64,000 bases of DNA from Virgibacillus dokdonensis (GTDB taxonomy: Bacteria; Bacillota; Bacilli; Bacillales; Amphibacillaceae). The position numbers were made by a program, and so were the translations under genes. Each line of letters opens with the position of its first letter. Within the stretch, counting starts at the first letter, position 1. Below, one piece after another: positions 36,180 to 46,089 of this stretch. The notes beneath the pieces are model-generated. The model saw only the letters and a program-made list of their open reading frames with translations. It was not told where the DNA came from and ran no database searches. The stretch lies in the NCBI RefSeq assembly GCF_900166595.1, contig NZ_LT745763.1, forward strand, positions 1,914,660 through 1,978,659, in the 5' to 3' direction.

Positions 36180-37016
36180 ATGAGTAAAAAAAGACTTGAT
36201 GTGTTATTAGTAGAAAAATCACTTGCCGCTACAAGGGAAAAAGCAAAGCGTTTAATTATGGCTGGTCTCGTGTTTGCTGATCAACAAAGATTAGACAAGC
36301 CAGGAATGCAAGTAGATGAATCAATAAATTTGACGGTAAAAGGAAAATTATTACCTTATGTTGGACGTGGAGGTTTAAAGCTCGAAAAAGCGCTAAAGAC
36401 TTTTTCACTTACAGTAACGGATAAAATTGTAATGGACATAGGTTCATCTACTGGTGGCTTTACAGATTGTGCATTGCAGAATGGTGCATCCTTATGTTAT
36501 GCCATTGATGTTGGTTATAATCAGCTTGATTGGAAACTGAGAAATGATGACCGAGTTATTGTAATGGAACGAACGAATTTTCGTTATGTTACGGTGGGCA
36601 TGCTGGAAAACGGTCAACCAAATTTTGCTTCTATTGATGTTTCGTTTATTTCACTACGCTTACTTTTGCCAGTCTTAAAGCATTTATTGGAAAATAACAG
36701 TGATGTTGTAGCACTAGTTAAACCACAATTTGAAGCAGGAAAAGAACAAGTAGGCAAAAAAGGAGTTGTTCGAGACAGCCGTGTGCACCAAGCTGTTTTG
36801 AGACAGATTATTGACTTTGCAGCGCAAGAAAAATTTCAGATATTAGATTTAACTTTTTCTCCTATAACTGGAGGAGATGGAAATATTGAGTTTTTGTTGC
36901 ATTTAGGCTGGGAAAAACATAAACCAGCGACTAAAGATTTTTCTGATCACGAAATTGAAAGCTTAGTCTCTGAAGCACATGAAGCATTAGCTCGAAAAAA
37001 ACAAAACAATAAGTAA
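36180..37016 (+). CDS. tlyA: TlyA family rRNA methyltransferase (YqxC)
   Basis: This 278-residue protein has an N-terminal S4 RNA-binding domain (KRLDVLLVEKSLAATREKAKRLIMAGLV) and an FtsJ-like Rossmann methyltransferase domain with SAM motif VMDIGSSTGGFTDCAL and the catalytic-type KPQFE. TlyA enzymes 2'-O-methylate rRNA and some have hemolysin-like labels. Position before argR and recN matches B. subtilis yqxC. The ATG at 36180 follows aaaaggga; the longer frame to 36141 overlaps oapA. Confidence 0.93.
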   Translation: MSKKRLDVLLVEKSLAATREKAKRLIMAGLVFADQQRLDKPGMQVDESINLTVKGKLLPYVGRGGLKLEKALKTFSLTVTDKIVMDIGSSTGGFTDCALQNGASLCYAIDVGYNQLDWKLRNDDRVIVMERTNFRYVTVGMLENGQPNFASIDVSFISLRLLLPVLKHLLENNSDVVALVKPQFEAGKEQVGKKGVVRDSRVHQAVLRQIIDFAAQEKFQILDLTFSPITGGDGNIEFLLHLGWEKHKPATKDFSDHEIESLVSEAHEALARKKQNNK

Positions 37017-37112
37017 TCTTAAAAATTTTAGCACAGTGTAAGAGCATGTTTGCTATAATGCTTAAGATTGCATACTTTCTTATCGTGTAATTTTAAGAAA
37101 TGGAGGCACCTG

Positions 37113-37562
37113 ATGAGCAAAATACAACGACATATAAAGATAAGGGAATTAATTACGGATAATGAAATTGAAACGCAAGATGAACTTGTAGATCGATTAA
37201 AAAACTTAGGCTATAATGTAACACAAGCAACGGTTTCCAGAGATATTAAAGAATTACACTTGGTAAAAGTAGCAACAGCAAATGGAACATATAAATACAG
37301 TTTGCCTGCAGACCAACGCTTTAATCCATTAGATAAATTAAAGCGTTTAGTCATGGACGCATTTGTTAAAATTGATTATGCAAGCCATTTTATCGTACTC
37401 AAAACACTCCCGGGAAATGCTCACGCTGTTGGTGCTTTAATTGACCAGCTGGATTGGGAAGAAATAATGGGGACTATTTGTGGTGATGATACTTGTTTAA
37501 TTATATGCAGAACAGAGGCAGACGCTTTAACGATAAAAGAACGTTTTATCGAGATGTTGTAA
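37113..37562 (+). CDS. argR: Arginine repressor ArgR/AhrC
   Basis: A 149-residue regulator with N-terminal winged helix ([44 protein letters not shown]) and C-terminal arginine-binding, hexamerisation domain with [14 protein letters not shown]. It represses arginine biosynthesis and activates catabolism. aggaggc selects the ATG at 37113. A tataat box at 37054-37059 suggests a local promoter in addition to read-through from tlyA. Confidence 0.96.
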   Translation: MSKIQRHIKIRELITDNEIETQDELVDRLKNLGYNVTQATVSRDIKELHLVKVATANGTYKYSLPADQRFNPLDKLKRLVMDAFVKIDYASHFIVLKTLPGNAHAVGALIDQLDWEEIMGTICGDDTCLIICRTEADALTIKERFIEML

Positions 37563-37584
37563 AACGAAAGTGGGGAATTATGTC

Positions 37585-39306
37585 GTGCTTACGGAATTGT
37601 CCATTCAGGATTTTGCGATAATCAACAAGCTTTCCGTTACTTTTAATGAAGGATTAACCGTTTTAACAGGTGAAACGGGAGCTGGTAAATCAATTATTAT
37701 TGATGCGGTTCAATTGCTCGCTGGAGGTAGAGGTTCTGTTGAATTTGTCCGTCATGGTGCTAAAAAGGCAGATATTGAAGGTTTATTTATTATTGATCAT
37801 GATTCACATCCTGTGTATACTATTTGCGAGCAGTATGGCATTGAAAGTGAAGACCAGCAACTTGTACTTAGACGTACCATAACAGCAAATGGGAAAAGTA
37901 TTTGTCGTGTTAATAGCAAATTAGTAACTTTAGCTGTCCTACGCGAATTTGGAAGGACATTAATTGATATTCATAGTCAGCACGAAACACAGTCCCTTAT
38001 GAATCCTGAGCATCATTTAGATTTGTTGGATTTATACCAGCCTGAATTAATTAATAAGGCGAAAAAAGAATACTTGAAATTATATGACCAATTATCTAAA
38101 TTAAAAAATCGTTATCGTAAATTGAGTGAAAATGAACAAGAAACAGCTCAACGATTAGATTTGTTGCAATTCCAGTTGCGGGAATTAGAAGAAGCCCAAT
38201 TACAACCTAATGAAGACAAGCAATTGGAAGAAGAAAGGAATACTTTAGCTAATTTTGAGCGTATTTATTCATCCTTACAACTTGCTTACAATTCTCTTTA
38301 TGGCGAACAGAAAGGGCTTGATTGGGTCAATCAGGCGCAAATAGCGTTGCAAGATAATAGTAACTATGACGCTTCCCTAGCACAAAAAGCAGAAGATATT
38401 GCAAATTATTACTATGGGTTAGAAGAATTGACCTATGACTTAGGAAATCAAATTGAAACGTTGCAATTTGACCCAGAACGCCTAAATGAAATTGAAGCTC
38501 GTTTAAACGAAATTAATCGGTTAAAAAGAAAATATGGTCCTACTGTTTCGGATATGTTAACTTATATGGCAAAGATAGAAGAAGAAGTAGAAGAAATAAG
38601 CAATAAAGATTCTCATATATCCAAACTCGAACAACAAATAAAAGAAAAAGCCAAGGATGCTTTTTTGGAAGCTCAAGAATTGCGTGATATCCGAATAAAA
38701 GCTGCAGAGGCTTTGACAAAGGAAATTCATGAAGAATTAAAAGACCTTTACTTAGGAAAGACGGAATTTAAGGTCGATTTTGCTAAGAATATCGAACCAC
38801 AAAAAGAACTAGATAAGCATTTGCATAAAAATGGAATGGATGATGTGACATTTTTGATCTCCACAAATCCAGGTGAACCTCCTAAACCCTTAAATAAAGT
38901 AGCTTCTGGAGGAGAGCTATCTAGGATTATGTTAAGTTTGAAGAAAATATTTGCAAGACATCAAGGTGTTACAAGTGTCATTTTTGATGAAGTAGATACT
39001 GGAGTAAGTGGTAGAGTGGCGCAAGCGATTGCTGAAAAGATATATCACATCTCACAGAAGTCACAAGTTTTATGCATTACACATCTTCCGCAAGTGGCGG
39101 CTATGGCTGATACACATAAATTAATTGAAAAAGAAGTAATGAATCAACGGACATCTACAACTGTCCATGAATTAAGCCAAAAATTGCAAATCAATGAACT
39201 TGCTCGAATGATTACAGGAACAAAGCTTACAGATACAGCGGTGGATCATGCTAGAGAAATGTTAGAAATGGCGATCCAATTTAAAGGAAAAGAGCATAAT
39301 TTATAG
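37585..39306 (+). CDS. recN: DNA repair ATPase RecN
   Basis: A 573-residue SMC-like protein with Walker A TGETGAGKSIIIDA near residue 30, a central coiled coil (about 155-370), the ABC signature VASGGELSRIMLSLK and Walker B SVIFDEVDTGVSG. It gathers double-strand break ends early in recombinational repair. The GTG at 37585 lies after gtgggga; the upstream GTG at 37570 is part of that ribosome site. It starts 22 bp after argR. Confidence 0.96.
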   Translation: MLTELSIQDFAIINKLSVTFNEGLTVLTGETGAGKSIIIDAVQLLAGGRGSVEFVRHGAKKADIEGLFIIDHDSHPVYTICEQYGIESEDQQLVLRRTITANGKSICRVNSKLVTLAVLREFGRTLIDIHSQHETQSLMNPEHHLDLLDLYQPELINKAKKEYLKLYDQLSKLKNRYRKLSENEQETAQRLDLLQFQLRELEEAQLQPNEDKQLEEERNTLANFERIYSSLQLAYNSLYGEQKGLDWVNQAQIALQDNSNYDASLAQKAEDIANYYYGLEELTYDLGNQIETLQFDPERLNEIEARLNEINRLKRKYGPTVSDMLTYMAKIEEEVEEISNKDSHISKLEQQIKEKAKDAFLEAQELRDIRIKAAEALTKEIHEELKDLYLGKTEFKVDFAKNIEPQKELDKHLHKNGMDDVTFLISTNPGEPPKPLNKVASGGELSRIMLSLKKIFARHQGVTSVIFDEVDTGVSGRVAQAIAEKIYHISQKSQVLCITHLPQVAAMADTHKLIEKEVMNQRTSTTVHELSQKLQINELARMITGTKLTDTAVDHAREMLEMAIQFKGKEHNL

Positions 39307-39340
39307 TAAAAAGCCAGAAAATAAACTATCTGGCTTTTTC
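39307..39340 (+). terminator. Terminator after recN
   Basis: The stem aaaaagccaga/tctggcttttt is followed by cttttg. Confidence 0.9.
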
Positions 39341-39586
39341 TTTTGTCAAAAATGACTAAGAATAAATTCGCCAAATTAGGTTGTGTCGTAGTTGAGAAGT
39401 TAATATCAATGTGAAAAAGATGAAAAATTAGTTTTGTTTTCTCAAAAACAATATACATAACAAATAAAAAAGCTGTAGGTAATGTTAGGCAAGCTTGCTT
39501 ATCTTTCACCAGTTTAAATCATCGACAAAAAGCTTAAATTAAAGGTACAGATAAAAGGTGGTTTGGGTATGAAAAGAGGAGAGTGA

Positions 39587-40783
39587 ATGAATTTGCGAAC
39601 AAAGCACAACAAAATATTACGTTTCGGTATATGCTTTATGACAATGCTTGCCTTACTTGCGCTTCCTGTTATTACAAGCCTATTTAAAGCGGAAAGTCGA
39701 ATTACACAAGCAGCTACTACAGCAACTAGCATGAGTCCAGAAGATACTTCTACACTTCATCAATTTACTGGATTACCTATTCAACAAACAAAAGCACAAT
39801 CAAAGGAAGAAATAAAAATTATACCCGGTGGACAATCCATTGGGGTTCAGTTACAAACCAAGGGTGTACTCGTTGTTGGTCATCATTTAGTAAAGGGAAA
39901 AACGGGCAGAGTTTCACCTGGGGAAAAAGCAGATATTCAAGTCGGCGATGTTATTTTAGAAATTGATGGAAAAGAAGTTAAAAAGATGAAAGATGTAAAA
40001 CCGTTTGTAAAACAAGCCGGACAATCAAAAAATGTGTTGGATATAAAATTAAAGCGAGGAAAGAAAACAATTTCTACCGAATTAGAGCCAGCTTTGGATG
40101 AAAAAGAAAATAATTATCAAATCGGATTATATATAAGAGACTCTGCTGCAGGAATAGGCACGATGACCTTTTATGATCCAAATTCCAAGAAATATGGAGC
40201 TTTAGGTCACGTCATTTCCGACATGGATACCCAAAAGCCTATAGAAATTAATAATGGCTCTATCGTACGATCTTCTGTGACCTCCATTGAAAAAGGAAAT
40301 AATGGTATACCAGGAGAAAAACAAGCAACTTTTTCAGCAGCTGAAGATAAAATTGGATCTATTACAAAAAATACCGCATTTGGTATTTTTGGAAAGTTAA
40401 ATCAAAATTTAGAGGAACTAAAAAAACCATTACCTGTAGCTCTACCTAACGAGGTGAAAGAAGGACCTGCAAAAATTTTGACAGTACTTGCCGGTGAGGA
40501 GATAAAAGAATACGATGTCGAAGTTGTTAGCAGTGTACCTCAGAAAAATGCAGCAACAAAAGGAATGGTTATTCAAATAAAAGATAAGGAATTGCTCAAT
40601 AAAACAGGAGGAATTGTACAAGGGATGAGTGGAAGTCCTATTATACAAAATGGAAAAATTATTGGGGCGGTCACTCACGTATTTGTAAATGATCCTACAT
40701 CAGGGTATGGCGTCCACATTAAGTTTATGCTAGAGGAAGCTGGTATTAATACAGCTACTTCATCACCAAAAAAAGTAAGTTAA
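39587..40783 (+). CDS. spoIVB: SpoIVB peptidase (sigma-K checkpoint signal)
   Basis: A 398-residue serine peptidase made in the forespore and exported by an N-terminal helix (about 11-31). A PDZ domain (about 85-165) precedes the catalytic domain with the serine in GMSGSPI near 348 and the histidine in GALGHVISD. It cleaves SpoIVFA to release pro-sigma-K processing. The start follows agaggag. The 246-bp upstream region should carry sigma-F/G promoters, which I could not place with confidence. Confidence 0.95.
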   Translation: MNLRTKHNKILRFGICFMTMLALLALPVITSLFKAESRITQAATTATSMSPEDTSTLHQFTGLPIQQTKAQSKEEIKIIPGGQSIGVQLQTKGVLVVGHHLVKGKTGRVSPGEKADIQVGDVILEIDGKEVKKMKDVKPFVKQAGQSKNVLDIKLKRGKKTISTELEPALDEKENNYQIGLYIRDSAAGIGTMTFYDPNSKKYGALGHVISDMDTQKPIEINNGSIVRSSVTSIEKGNNGIPGEKQATFSAAEDKIGSITKNTAFGIFGKLNQNLEELKKPLPVALPNEVKEGPAKILTVLAGEEIKEYDVEVVSSVPQKNAATKGMVIQIKDKELLNKTGGIVQGMSGSPIIQNGKIIGAVTHVFVNDPTSGYGVHIKFMLEEAGINTATSSPKKVS

Positions 40784-40786
40784 ATG

Positions 40787-40826
40787 AAAGGCTTGGTTGG
40801 ATTTTTTCCAATTCAAGTCTTTTTTA
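40787..40826 (+). terminator. Candidate terminator after spoIVB
   Basis: An imperfect stem, aaaggcttggttgg/ccaattcaagtctttt with G-T pairs, is followed by ttttt. Confidence 0.65.
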
Positions 40827-40999
40827 CGATGTGAGAAAAGTTAAATTGGACAAAGCTAAGAATTTGAAGTAATTGTGGTATACTTATTTAAAGTAAAAAA
40901 AGTTTTCTCTGAGAGGCATATGCTGAAAAGCGATTGACGATTTCATGTACTGTTTCTATAGCGCTTTTAACCTTATTTCTGTAAAATCTACAAATATTA

Positions 41000-41029
41000 T
41001 TCGACAAATATCTATCTTTATTTATCGAA
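41000..41029 (+). promoter_or_regulatory. Two Spo0A-binding 0A boxes upstream of spo0A
   Basis: ttcgacaa (41000-41007) is the exact reverse complement of the 0A box ttgtcgaa. ttatcgaa (41022-41029) differs at one base in direct orientation. They lie about 75-100 bp upstream of the sigma-H promoter, fitting autoregulation by phosphorylated Spo0A. Confidence 0.75.
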
Positions 41030-41102
41030 TGTAGTCGTTTATTTTAGAAATATTGAGTAAAATAAAGCAAATCTCAAAAAAACCAATGTTTTTTAAATAA
41101 AA

Positions 41103-41131
41103 AAAGGATAATTTACATTTATGTAGAATAT
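41103..41131 (+). promoter_or_regulatory. Sigma-H promoter of spo0A
   Basis: The -35 aaaggataa (41103-41111) and -10 gtagaatat (41123-41131), 11 bp apart, fit the sigma-H consensus (RnAGGAwWW and RnnGAATww) at all fixed positions. This corresponds to the sporulation-induced Ps promoter of B. subtilis. Confidence 0.88.
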
Positions 41132-41176
41132 GTAGAATAAAGAGAAGTAATGTACTACATAAAAGGAGGAGCTTTT

Positions 41177-41953
41177 GTGGAAAAGATTGAAATTTGTTTA
41201 GTAGATGATAATCGGGAATTGATTAAGCTTATGGAAGATTATTTTGAAGAACAATCGGATATTGAAGTTATTGGTACGGCGTTTAATGGAAGAGATTGCT
41301 TGACCATGCTGGATGATTTAGAACCAGATGTCTTAATTCTAGATATCATTATGCCACATGTGGATGGGCTTGCTGTTCTAAATACACTACGTTCTTCGAA
41401 AGAGAATCCTCCACACGTCATTATGCTTACAGCTTTTGGGCAAGAAGAAGTGATGAAAAAAGCAGTAGATCTAGGTGCCGCTTATTTTATTTTGAAGCCT
41501 TTTGATTTAGATAACTTAGCTGAGCAAATAAGGCAAGTACAGGGCAGTTCCTCTTACTCTGTTGGTGTTTCAAAAGTTCAGCGAAAAGAAAGGAAAAAAC
41601 AAGATTTAGAAGCAAGTATCACCAACATTATTCATGAAATAGGAGTTCCTGCGCATATTAAAGGTTATATGTATTTACGAGAAGCCATTACGATGGTATT
41701 TAATGATATTGAGCTGCTTGGTTCTATCACAAAGGTTTTATATCCAGATATAGCTAAGAAATACAATACTACTGCTTCACGTGTTGAACGTGCCATTCGT
41801 CATGCTATTGAAGTAGCGTGGAGTAGAGGGAATATTGATTCTATTTCTGCTTTATTTGGATATACAATCAGCATTTCAAAAGCAAAACCAACAAATTCAG
41901 AATTCATTGCGATGGTGGCTGACCATTTACGGTTAGAGCATAAAGCGAGTTGA
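41177..41953 (+). CDS. spo0A: Sporulation master regulator Spo0A
   Basis: A 258-residue response regulator. The receiver domain has the acidic pocket Asp10-Asp11, phospho-acceptor Asp56 ([14 protein letters not shown]) and Lys in FILKPFD. The C-terminal sigma-factor-contacting DNA-binding domain contains the recognition helix [18 protein letters not shown]. It is phosphorylated through the Spo0F/Spo0B relay and drives entry to sporulation. aaggagg selects the GTG at 41177, as in B. subtilis; nine further in-frame codons upstream precede the ribosome site. Confidence 0.98.
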   Translation: MEKIEICLVDDNRELIKLMEDYFEEQSDIEVIGTAFNGRDCLTMLDDLEPDVLILDIIMPHVDGLAVLNTLRSSKENPPHVIMLTAFGQEEVMKKAVDLGAAYFILKPFDLDNLAEQIRQVQGSSSYSVGVSKVQRKERKKQDLEASITNIIHEIGVPAHIKGYMYLREAITMVFNDIELLGSITKVLYPDIAKKYNTTASRVERAIRHAIEVAWSRGNIDSISALFGYTISISKAKPTNSEFIAMVADHLRLEHKAS

Positions 41954-41966
41954 AAAGTTTTCAAAT

Positions 41967-42006
41967 AAAAAACATATCCCTCAAAAATATAAGGGATATG
42001 TTTTTT
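41967..42006. terminator. Terminator between spo0A and aspartokinase
   Basis: The stem aaaaaacatatccct/agggatatgtttttt with T-runs on both strands serves both convergent genes. Confidence 0.93.
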
Positions 42007-42024
42007 ATTTGAATGAAAAAGATT

Positions 42025-43374
42025 TTAATTGACAAAAAAAGCATTGTATAATGATTGAACAGCTTTTTCTAGATCGTCAGCTATAATGCCAAACATCATA
42101 GAAACTTCTGATGACCCCTGATTAATCATTTCAATATTTACATTCGCACTAGAAATGGCGGACGTTGCTTTTTGAGCGACGCCAATTGTACGCACAAGTC
42201 CTTCTCCCACAATCATAATCATAGCGAGATTACGATGAATAGAGATTAAATCAGGGCATAACACCTTTTGAATACGTTTTAAAACTTGCTTTTCTTTTTC
42301 TAGGGGTAAATGTTTTTCCCGAATAATAATTGATAAATCATCAATACCTGAAGGAGCATGTTCAAAGGAAATACCTTCCTCTTCTAAAATAGAGAGCACT
42401 TTACGTCCAAAACCAATTTCTCTGTTCATCAAGTATTTACTAATATAGATACTACAAAAACCAGTGTCACTGGCAATGCCAACAACACATTTTTCGCTTG
42501 GTTTTTTCTCAGAAACAATGAATGTGCCAGTTGCTTGCGGATTATTTGTATTTTTAATGCATACTGGTATTTTTTCACGATATGCAGGAATTAATGCTTC
42601 ATCATGAAACACGGAAAATCCTGCATAAGACAATTCACGCATCTCTTTATACGTAAGTGTTGTTATTTTTTTAGGGTTGTCTACGATGGAAGGATTAACT
42701 GCGTAAACAGAGTCAACGTCTGTATAATTTTCATATAGATCCGCTTTAACTCCAGCGGCTATAATGGATCCGGTAATATCAGAACCACCACGTGAAAATG
42801 TAATTAATTTTCCAGCATTTGTATATCCAAAAAAACCAGGAATAACTGAAATACCTTTTGTAGAGCGTAAATTATATATCATCTCAAAACTTTCTGGCAA
42901 TATTTTTCCATTACCTGGTTCATCACTGACCATTATACCAGCTTCGCGAGGGTTTACGTAACGTGCTTCTAAACCAATTGAAGTAAGATAAGCGCTAAGA
43001 ATTTTAGCTGAACTATCCTCACCAATTGCTTTTAAAGCATCTAATTTGCTAATGGGTGCTTCCTCCATATGTAATAGCTTATTAATGGACTCTTTAATTT
43101 CCCCCACAATAATGAAAGACAAGCCTAACTGTTCTACAATTTCAGTAAATCTTTTAATGATTGGATCAATATATGGCTCTAAAGAAGTTTCCTGTTGGCT
43201 TGCTTTCCATAATTGAATGAACATGTCCGTCATTTTTTGGTCTGATTTATGTTGTTTACCTGGAGCAGAAACGACAATAAATTTTTTTTGGAGGTCCTTC
43301 TTTATAATGTTGGCAACTTTCTTTATTTGTTCGGCACTAGCTACAGAGCTCCCTCCAAATTTTGCAACTTTCAC
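42025..43374 (-). CDS. Aspartokinase (class III, YclM-like)
   Basis: A 449-residue monofunctional aspartate kinase. It has the N-terminal KFGGSSVA (residues 5-12), the active-site FSRGGSDITGSIIA and two C-terminal ACT domains (about 300-449). It phosphorylates aspartate for lysine, threonine and methionine synthesis. Length and internal sequence fit the threonine/lysine-responsive class III enzyme (B. subtilis YclM) better than DapG or LysC. It starts with GTG after gggagga. No lysine riboswitch is visible upstream. Its position beside spo0A is not the B. subtilis arrangement. Confidence 0.92.
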   Translation of the reverse strand: MKVAKFGGSSVASAEQIKKVANIIKKDLQKKFIVVSAPGKQHKSDQKMTDMFIQLWKASQQETSLEPYIDPIIKRFTEIVEQLGLSFIIVGEIKESINKLLHMEEAPISKLDALKAIGEDSSAKILSAYLTSIGLEARYVNPREAGIMVSDEPGNGKILPESFEMIYNLRSTKGISVIPGFFGYTNAGKLITFSRGGSDITGSIIAAGVKADLYENYTDVDSVYAVNPSIVDNPKKITTLTYKEMRELSYAGFSVFHDEALIPAYREKIPVCIKNTNNPQATGTFIVSEKKPSEKCVVGIASDTGFCSIYISKYLMNREIGFGRKVLSILEEEGISFEHAPSGIDDLSIIIREKHLPLEKEKQVLKRIQKVLCPDLISIHRNLAMIMIVGEGLVRTIGVAQKATSAISSANVNIEMINQGSSEVSMMFGIIADDLEKAVQSLYNAFFVN

Positions 43375-43513
43375 GTGTGAATTCCTCCCGCTGATTTTTT
43401 ATTTTTCATCATATCATAAATTCTGTTTATTTTCACATTATAAAGAATAAAAATGAATGTACTTACTTTAAGTGAAGGGAAGCATGTAGAAGGTAATGTT
43501 GAATGTCTACAAT

Positions 43514-43541
43514 TAAAAAAATGGAGACTTAGTCCCCATTT
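43514..43541 (-). terminator. Terminator overlapping the yqzF 3' end
   Basis: On the minus strand aaatgggga/ctccattt is followed by tttt. The left arm encodes the final codons of YqzF and the TAA lies in the loop. Confidence 0.8.
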
Positions 43542-43780
43542 GTATAACAATTCCTTTTTTGTTGCTGATTTTTTTGTCGTTTTCGATCACGGTGTATAAT
43601 GAAACCACCTATGAAAGCAAGTCCAGCCAAGAATAGTATAAGCCCAATAATGAACTGAATACTACTATGTAAAAATATTGGATAGAAAGTAGCAAATAAT
43701 GTGTCTCTCATTAACTTAATGCCAATAGCAGCTATTAAACCCGGGATAAACATAATAAGTATGGCTATGATTCGGATCAT
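43529..43780 (-). CDS. yqzF: DUF2627 membrane protein (YqzF-like)
   Basis: An 83-residue protein with two transmembrane helices (about 4-22 and 37-59), the conserved motif GIKLMRDTLFATFYP between them and a basic, glutamine-rich tail. It matches DUF2627/YqzF, which lies upstream of bkdR in B. subtilis; its role is unknown. aaggag places the start at the ATG at 43780; the frame is open to 43891. Confidence 0.83.
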   Translation of the reverse strand: MIRIIAILIMFIPGLIAAIGIKLMRDTLFATFYPIFLHSSIQFIIGLILFLAGLAFIGGFIIHRDRKRQKNQQQKRNCYTNGD

Positions 43781-43954
43781 TGAAAATTCTCCTTCATTAT
43801 TGTCAAGTATAGTATAGCAAAAAAGGATAGAAAAAGGAATAAAGGAAAACACCACTTCAAGATTGACTATAGAAATAAATGAAATACACATATTGCATTA
43901 CTTTGCAGACTAACGTAAGATAAAAGTATGCAAAAAAATGCAAGGTGGGATGGA

Positions 43955-46021
43955 ATGAAACGCGTTCTTATTGTTGGTGCTGGTAAAGGTGGGAGTGCAA
44001 TATTAAAAATTCTCCATGCTACTCAAACTATGAAAGTCGTAGCTATCGTGGACACGAATACGTCTGCTCCCGGTCTAGTAGCGGCAGAAAAATGGGACAT
44101 TCCTATAGGGCGTTCGTGGAAAAAATGGATTGATGAAAATATTGATATTATCATTGAAGCAACTGGTAATGAATTTGTATTAGAAGCACTATTACAGCGA
44201 CGTAATCGAAGGACAGTAATTATTCCAGGGACAGTTGCTTATATCATTTCTGAGCTATTTGATGAAAAACAAGAGCTGTTAGAAGAAATAGAACTACAAA
44301 TGCTAAATCAAGAGTTGATATTAAACAATATACGTGATGGCATGATTGTCGTCGATACTAATGGGTTTATCACTTTTGTTAATAAAAGTGCAGAAAAGAT
44401 TATTAATACCTCAAAGCACAGACTACTTGAAGGAGAACATATAGAAAAAGTCATTTATCGTACACGTCTTACTGAAGTGTTAAAAAACCGTAGAAAGGAA
44501 ATTAATCAAAAATTAACTTTAGAAAACGGGAAACAGATTATTGCAACAAGGATTCCAATTATACGGTCAGACAATAGTCTACTAGGTGCGTTTGCTGTTT
44601 TTAAAGATATTACGGAAGTCGTACATTTAGCAGAAGAAAACACAGACTTAAAAGAGATTAAAACGATGCTAGAAGCAATTATTCATTCTTCTGATGAAGC
44701 AATCAGTGTTGTAGACGAACAAGGTCTTGGGTTAATGATAAATCCTGCCTATACTAAAATCACTGGATTAGCTGCCTCTGATGTAATTGGCAAACCAGCA
44801 ACTACGGATATTTCTGAGGGAGAGAGTGTACATATGAGGGTCTTACAAACGAGAAGACCCATAAGAGGAGTATTAATGAAAGTTGGCCCAAATAAGAAAG
44901 AAGTATATGTCAACGTTGCTCCTGTAATTGTAGATGGTAAATTAAAAGGCAGTGTCGGTGTACTTCACGACATTTCCGAAGTGCAGTCATTAACCAATGA
45001 ACTAAAGCGTGCAAGACAGATTATACGTAATTTGGAAGCAAAGTATACATTTAAGGATATTATTGGTACTTCTCCAGAAATGAAAATTGCTTTAGAGCAA
45101 GCGAAAGTAGGCGCGAGGACACCTGCTACTGTTTTGCTTCGAGGCGCATCTGGTACTGGAAAAGAATTATTTGCTCACGCCATTCATAATGAAAGTGACC
45201 GTAAACACTATAAATTTATAAGGGTTAATTGCGCAGCTATTGCTGAAACGATATTAGAAAGTGAGTTGTTTGGCTATGAAGAAGGAGCTTTTTCTGGTGC
45301 TAAAAGAGGTGGAAAAAAAGGTTTCTTTGAAGAAGCAAATAACGGGAGTATATTTTTAGATGAGATTGGTGAATTGTCTTTACACATGCAAGCAAAATTA
45401 TTACGAGTGTTACAAGAAAATGAAATTGTACGTGTTGGAGGAACGACGCCAATTACGATTGATGTGCGTGTGATTGCAGCAACCAATGTAAATCTCGAAA
45501 AAGCAATTATGGCAAAAACATTTCGTGAAGACCTATACTATCGATTGAACCGTTTACCTATATTTATTCCATCTTTAAAGGAGAGACTTTCTGACCTTCC
45601 ATTACTTACGAAGCATATCATTACAAAAATTAATCAAGATTACGGAAGAGACGTGCAAAAAATTTCTGAGGATGCTATAACTCATTTAAATTATTATCAT
45701 TGGCCAGGAAACATTCGTGAACTAGAAAATGTGATAGGAAGAGCTATGATTTATATGGGGATACAAGAAAAAACAATACAACAATCCCATCTGCCTCATT
45801 TAGGAAATCAGGAATGGAAGTCAAGTTTTTCACCAGCACTTCAAACAAGCTCTCCATCTTTACCACAGGCAATGGAAGAATATGAAAGAAATTATATTAC
45901 TCAAGTATATGAGCAAAATGACTATAATAAAACAAAAACGGCCAAGTCGTTGCAAATTTCAATTCGAAACCTTTACTATAAAATGGAAAAACATCAAATT
46001 GCAAAGCCTGACCTGCAATAG
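43955..46021 (+). CDS. bkdR: Sigma-54-dependent activator BkdR
   Basis: About 688 residues. An N-terminal Rossmann-like segment (VLIVGAGKGGSAIL) is followed by two PAS domains (about 120-220 and 240-350), then an AAA+ sigma-54-interaction domain (about 370-600) with Walker A GASGTGKE, Walker B GSIFLDEIGEL and the sigma-54 contact loop as GAFSGAK, where most activators have GAFTGA. It ends in a Fis-type helix-turn-helix (KTKTAKSLQISIRNLYYKMEK). It activates the downstream bkd operon, in B. subtilis in response to branched amino acids. aaggtggg selects the ATG at 43955 over the ATG at 43928. Confidence 0.93.
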   Translation: MKRVLIVGAGKGGSAILKILHATQTMKVVAIVDTNTSAPGLVAAEKWDIPIGRSWKKWIDENIDIIIEATGNEFVLEALLQRRNRRTVIIPGTVAYIISELFDEKQELLEEIELQMLNQELILNNIRDGMIVVDTNGFITFVNKSAEKIINTSKHRLLEGEHIEKVIYRTRLTEVLKNRRKEINQKLTLENGKQIIATRIPIIRSDNSLLGAFAVFKDITEVVHLAEENTDLKEIKTMLEAIIHSSDEAISVVDEQGLGLMINPAYTKITGLAASDVIGKPATTDISEGESVHMRVLQTRRPIRGVLMKVGPNKKEVYVNVAPVIVDGKLKGSVGVLHDISEVQSLTNELKRARQIIRNLEAKYTFKDIIGTSPEMKIALEQAKVGARTPATVLLRGASGTGKELFAHAIHNESDRKHYKFIRVNCAAIAETILESELFGYEEGAFSGAKRGGKKGFFEEANNGSIFLDEIGELSLHMQAKLLRVLQENEIVRVGGTTPITIDVRVIAATNVNLEKAIMAKTFREDLYYRLNRLPIFIPSLKERLSDLPLLTKHIITKINQDYGRDVQKISEDAITHLNYYHWPGNIRELENVIGRAMIYMGIQEKTIQQSHLPHLGNQEWKSSFSPALQTSSPSLPQAMEEYERNYITQVYEQNDYNKTKTAKSLQISIRNLYYKMEKHQIAKPDLQ

Positions 46022-46050
46022 ATTGCAGGTGTGCGCAACAAATTGCAGGT
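46011..46050 (+). promoter_or_regulatory. Candidate BkdR enhancer sites
   Basis: The 9-mer attgcaggt occurs at 46022-46030 and 46042-46050, exactly 20 bp apart (two helical turns). Its reverse complement acctgcaat lies at 46011-46019, making a 20-bp dyad with the first. The cluster is 40-80 bp upstream of the -24/-12 promoter and overlaps the bkdR stop codon, a fitting place for an upstream activating sequence. Confidence 0.7.
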
Positions 46051-46089
46051 GAGTAGTATTTAAGTGAAGCGCTTACAACGATTATTCTT

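Noticed and set aside
43375..43528. Lysine riboswitch or T-box upstream of the aspartokinase
   Set aside because: The 5' flank is short and AT-rich with no conserved riboswitch blocks or T-box.
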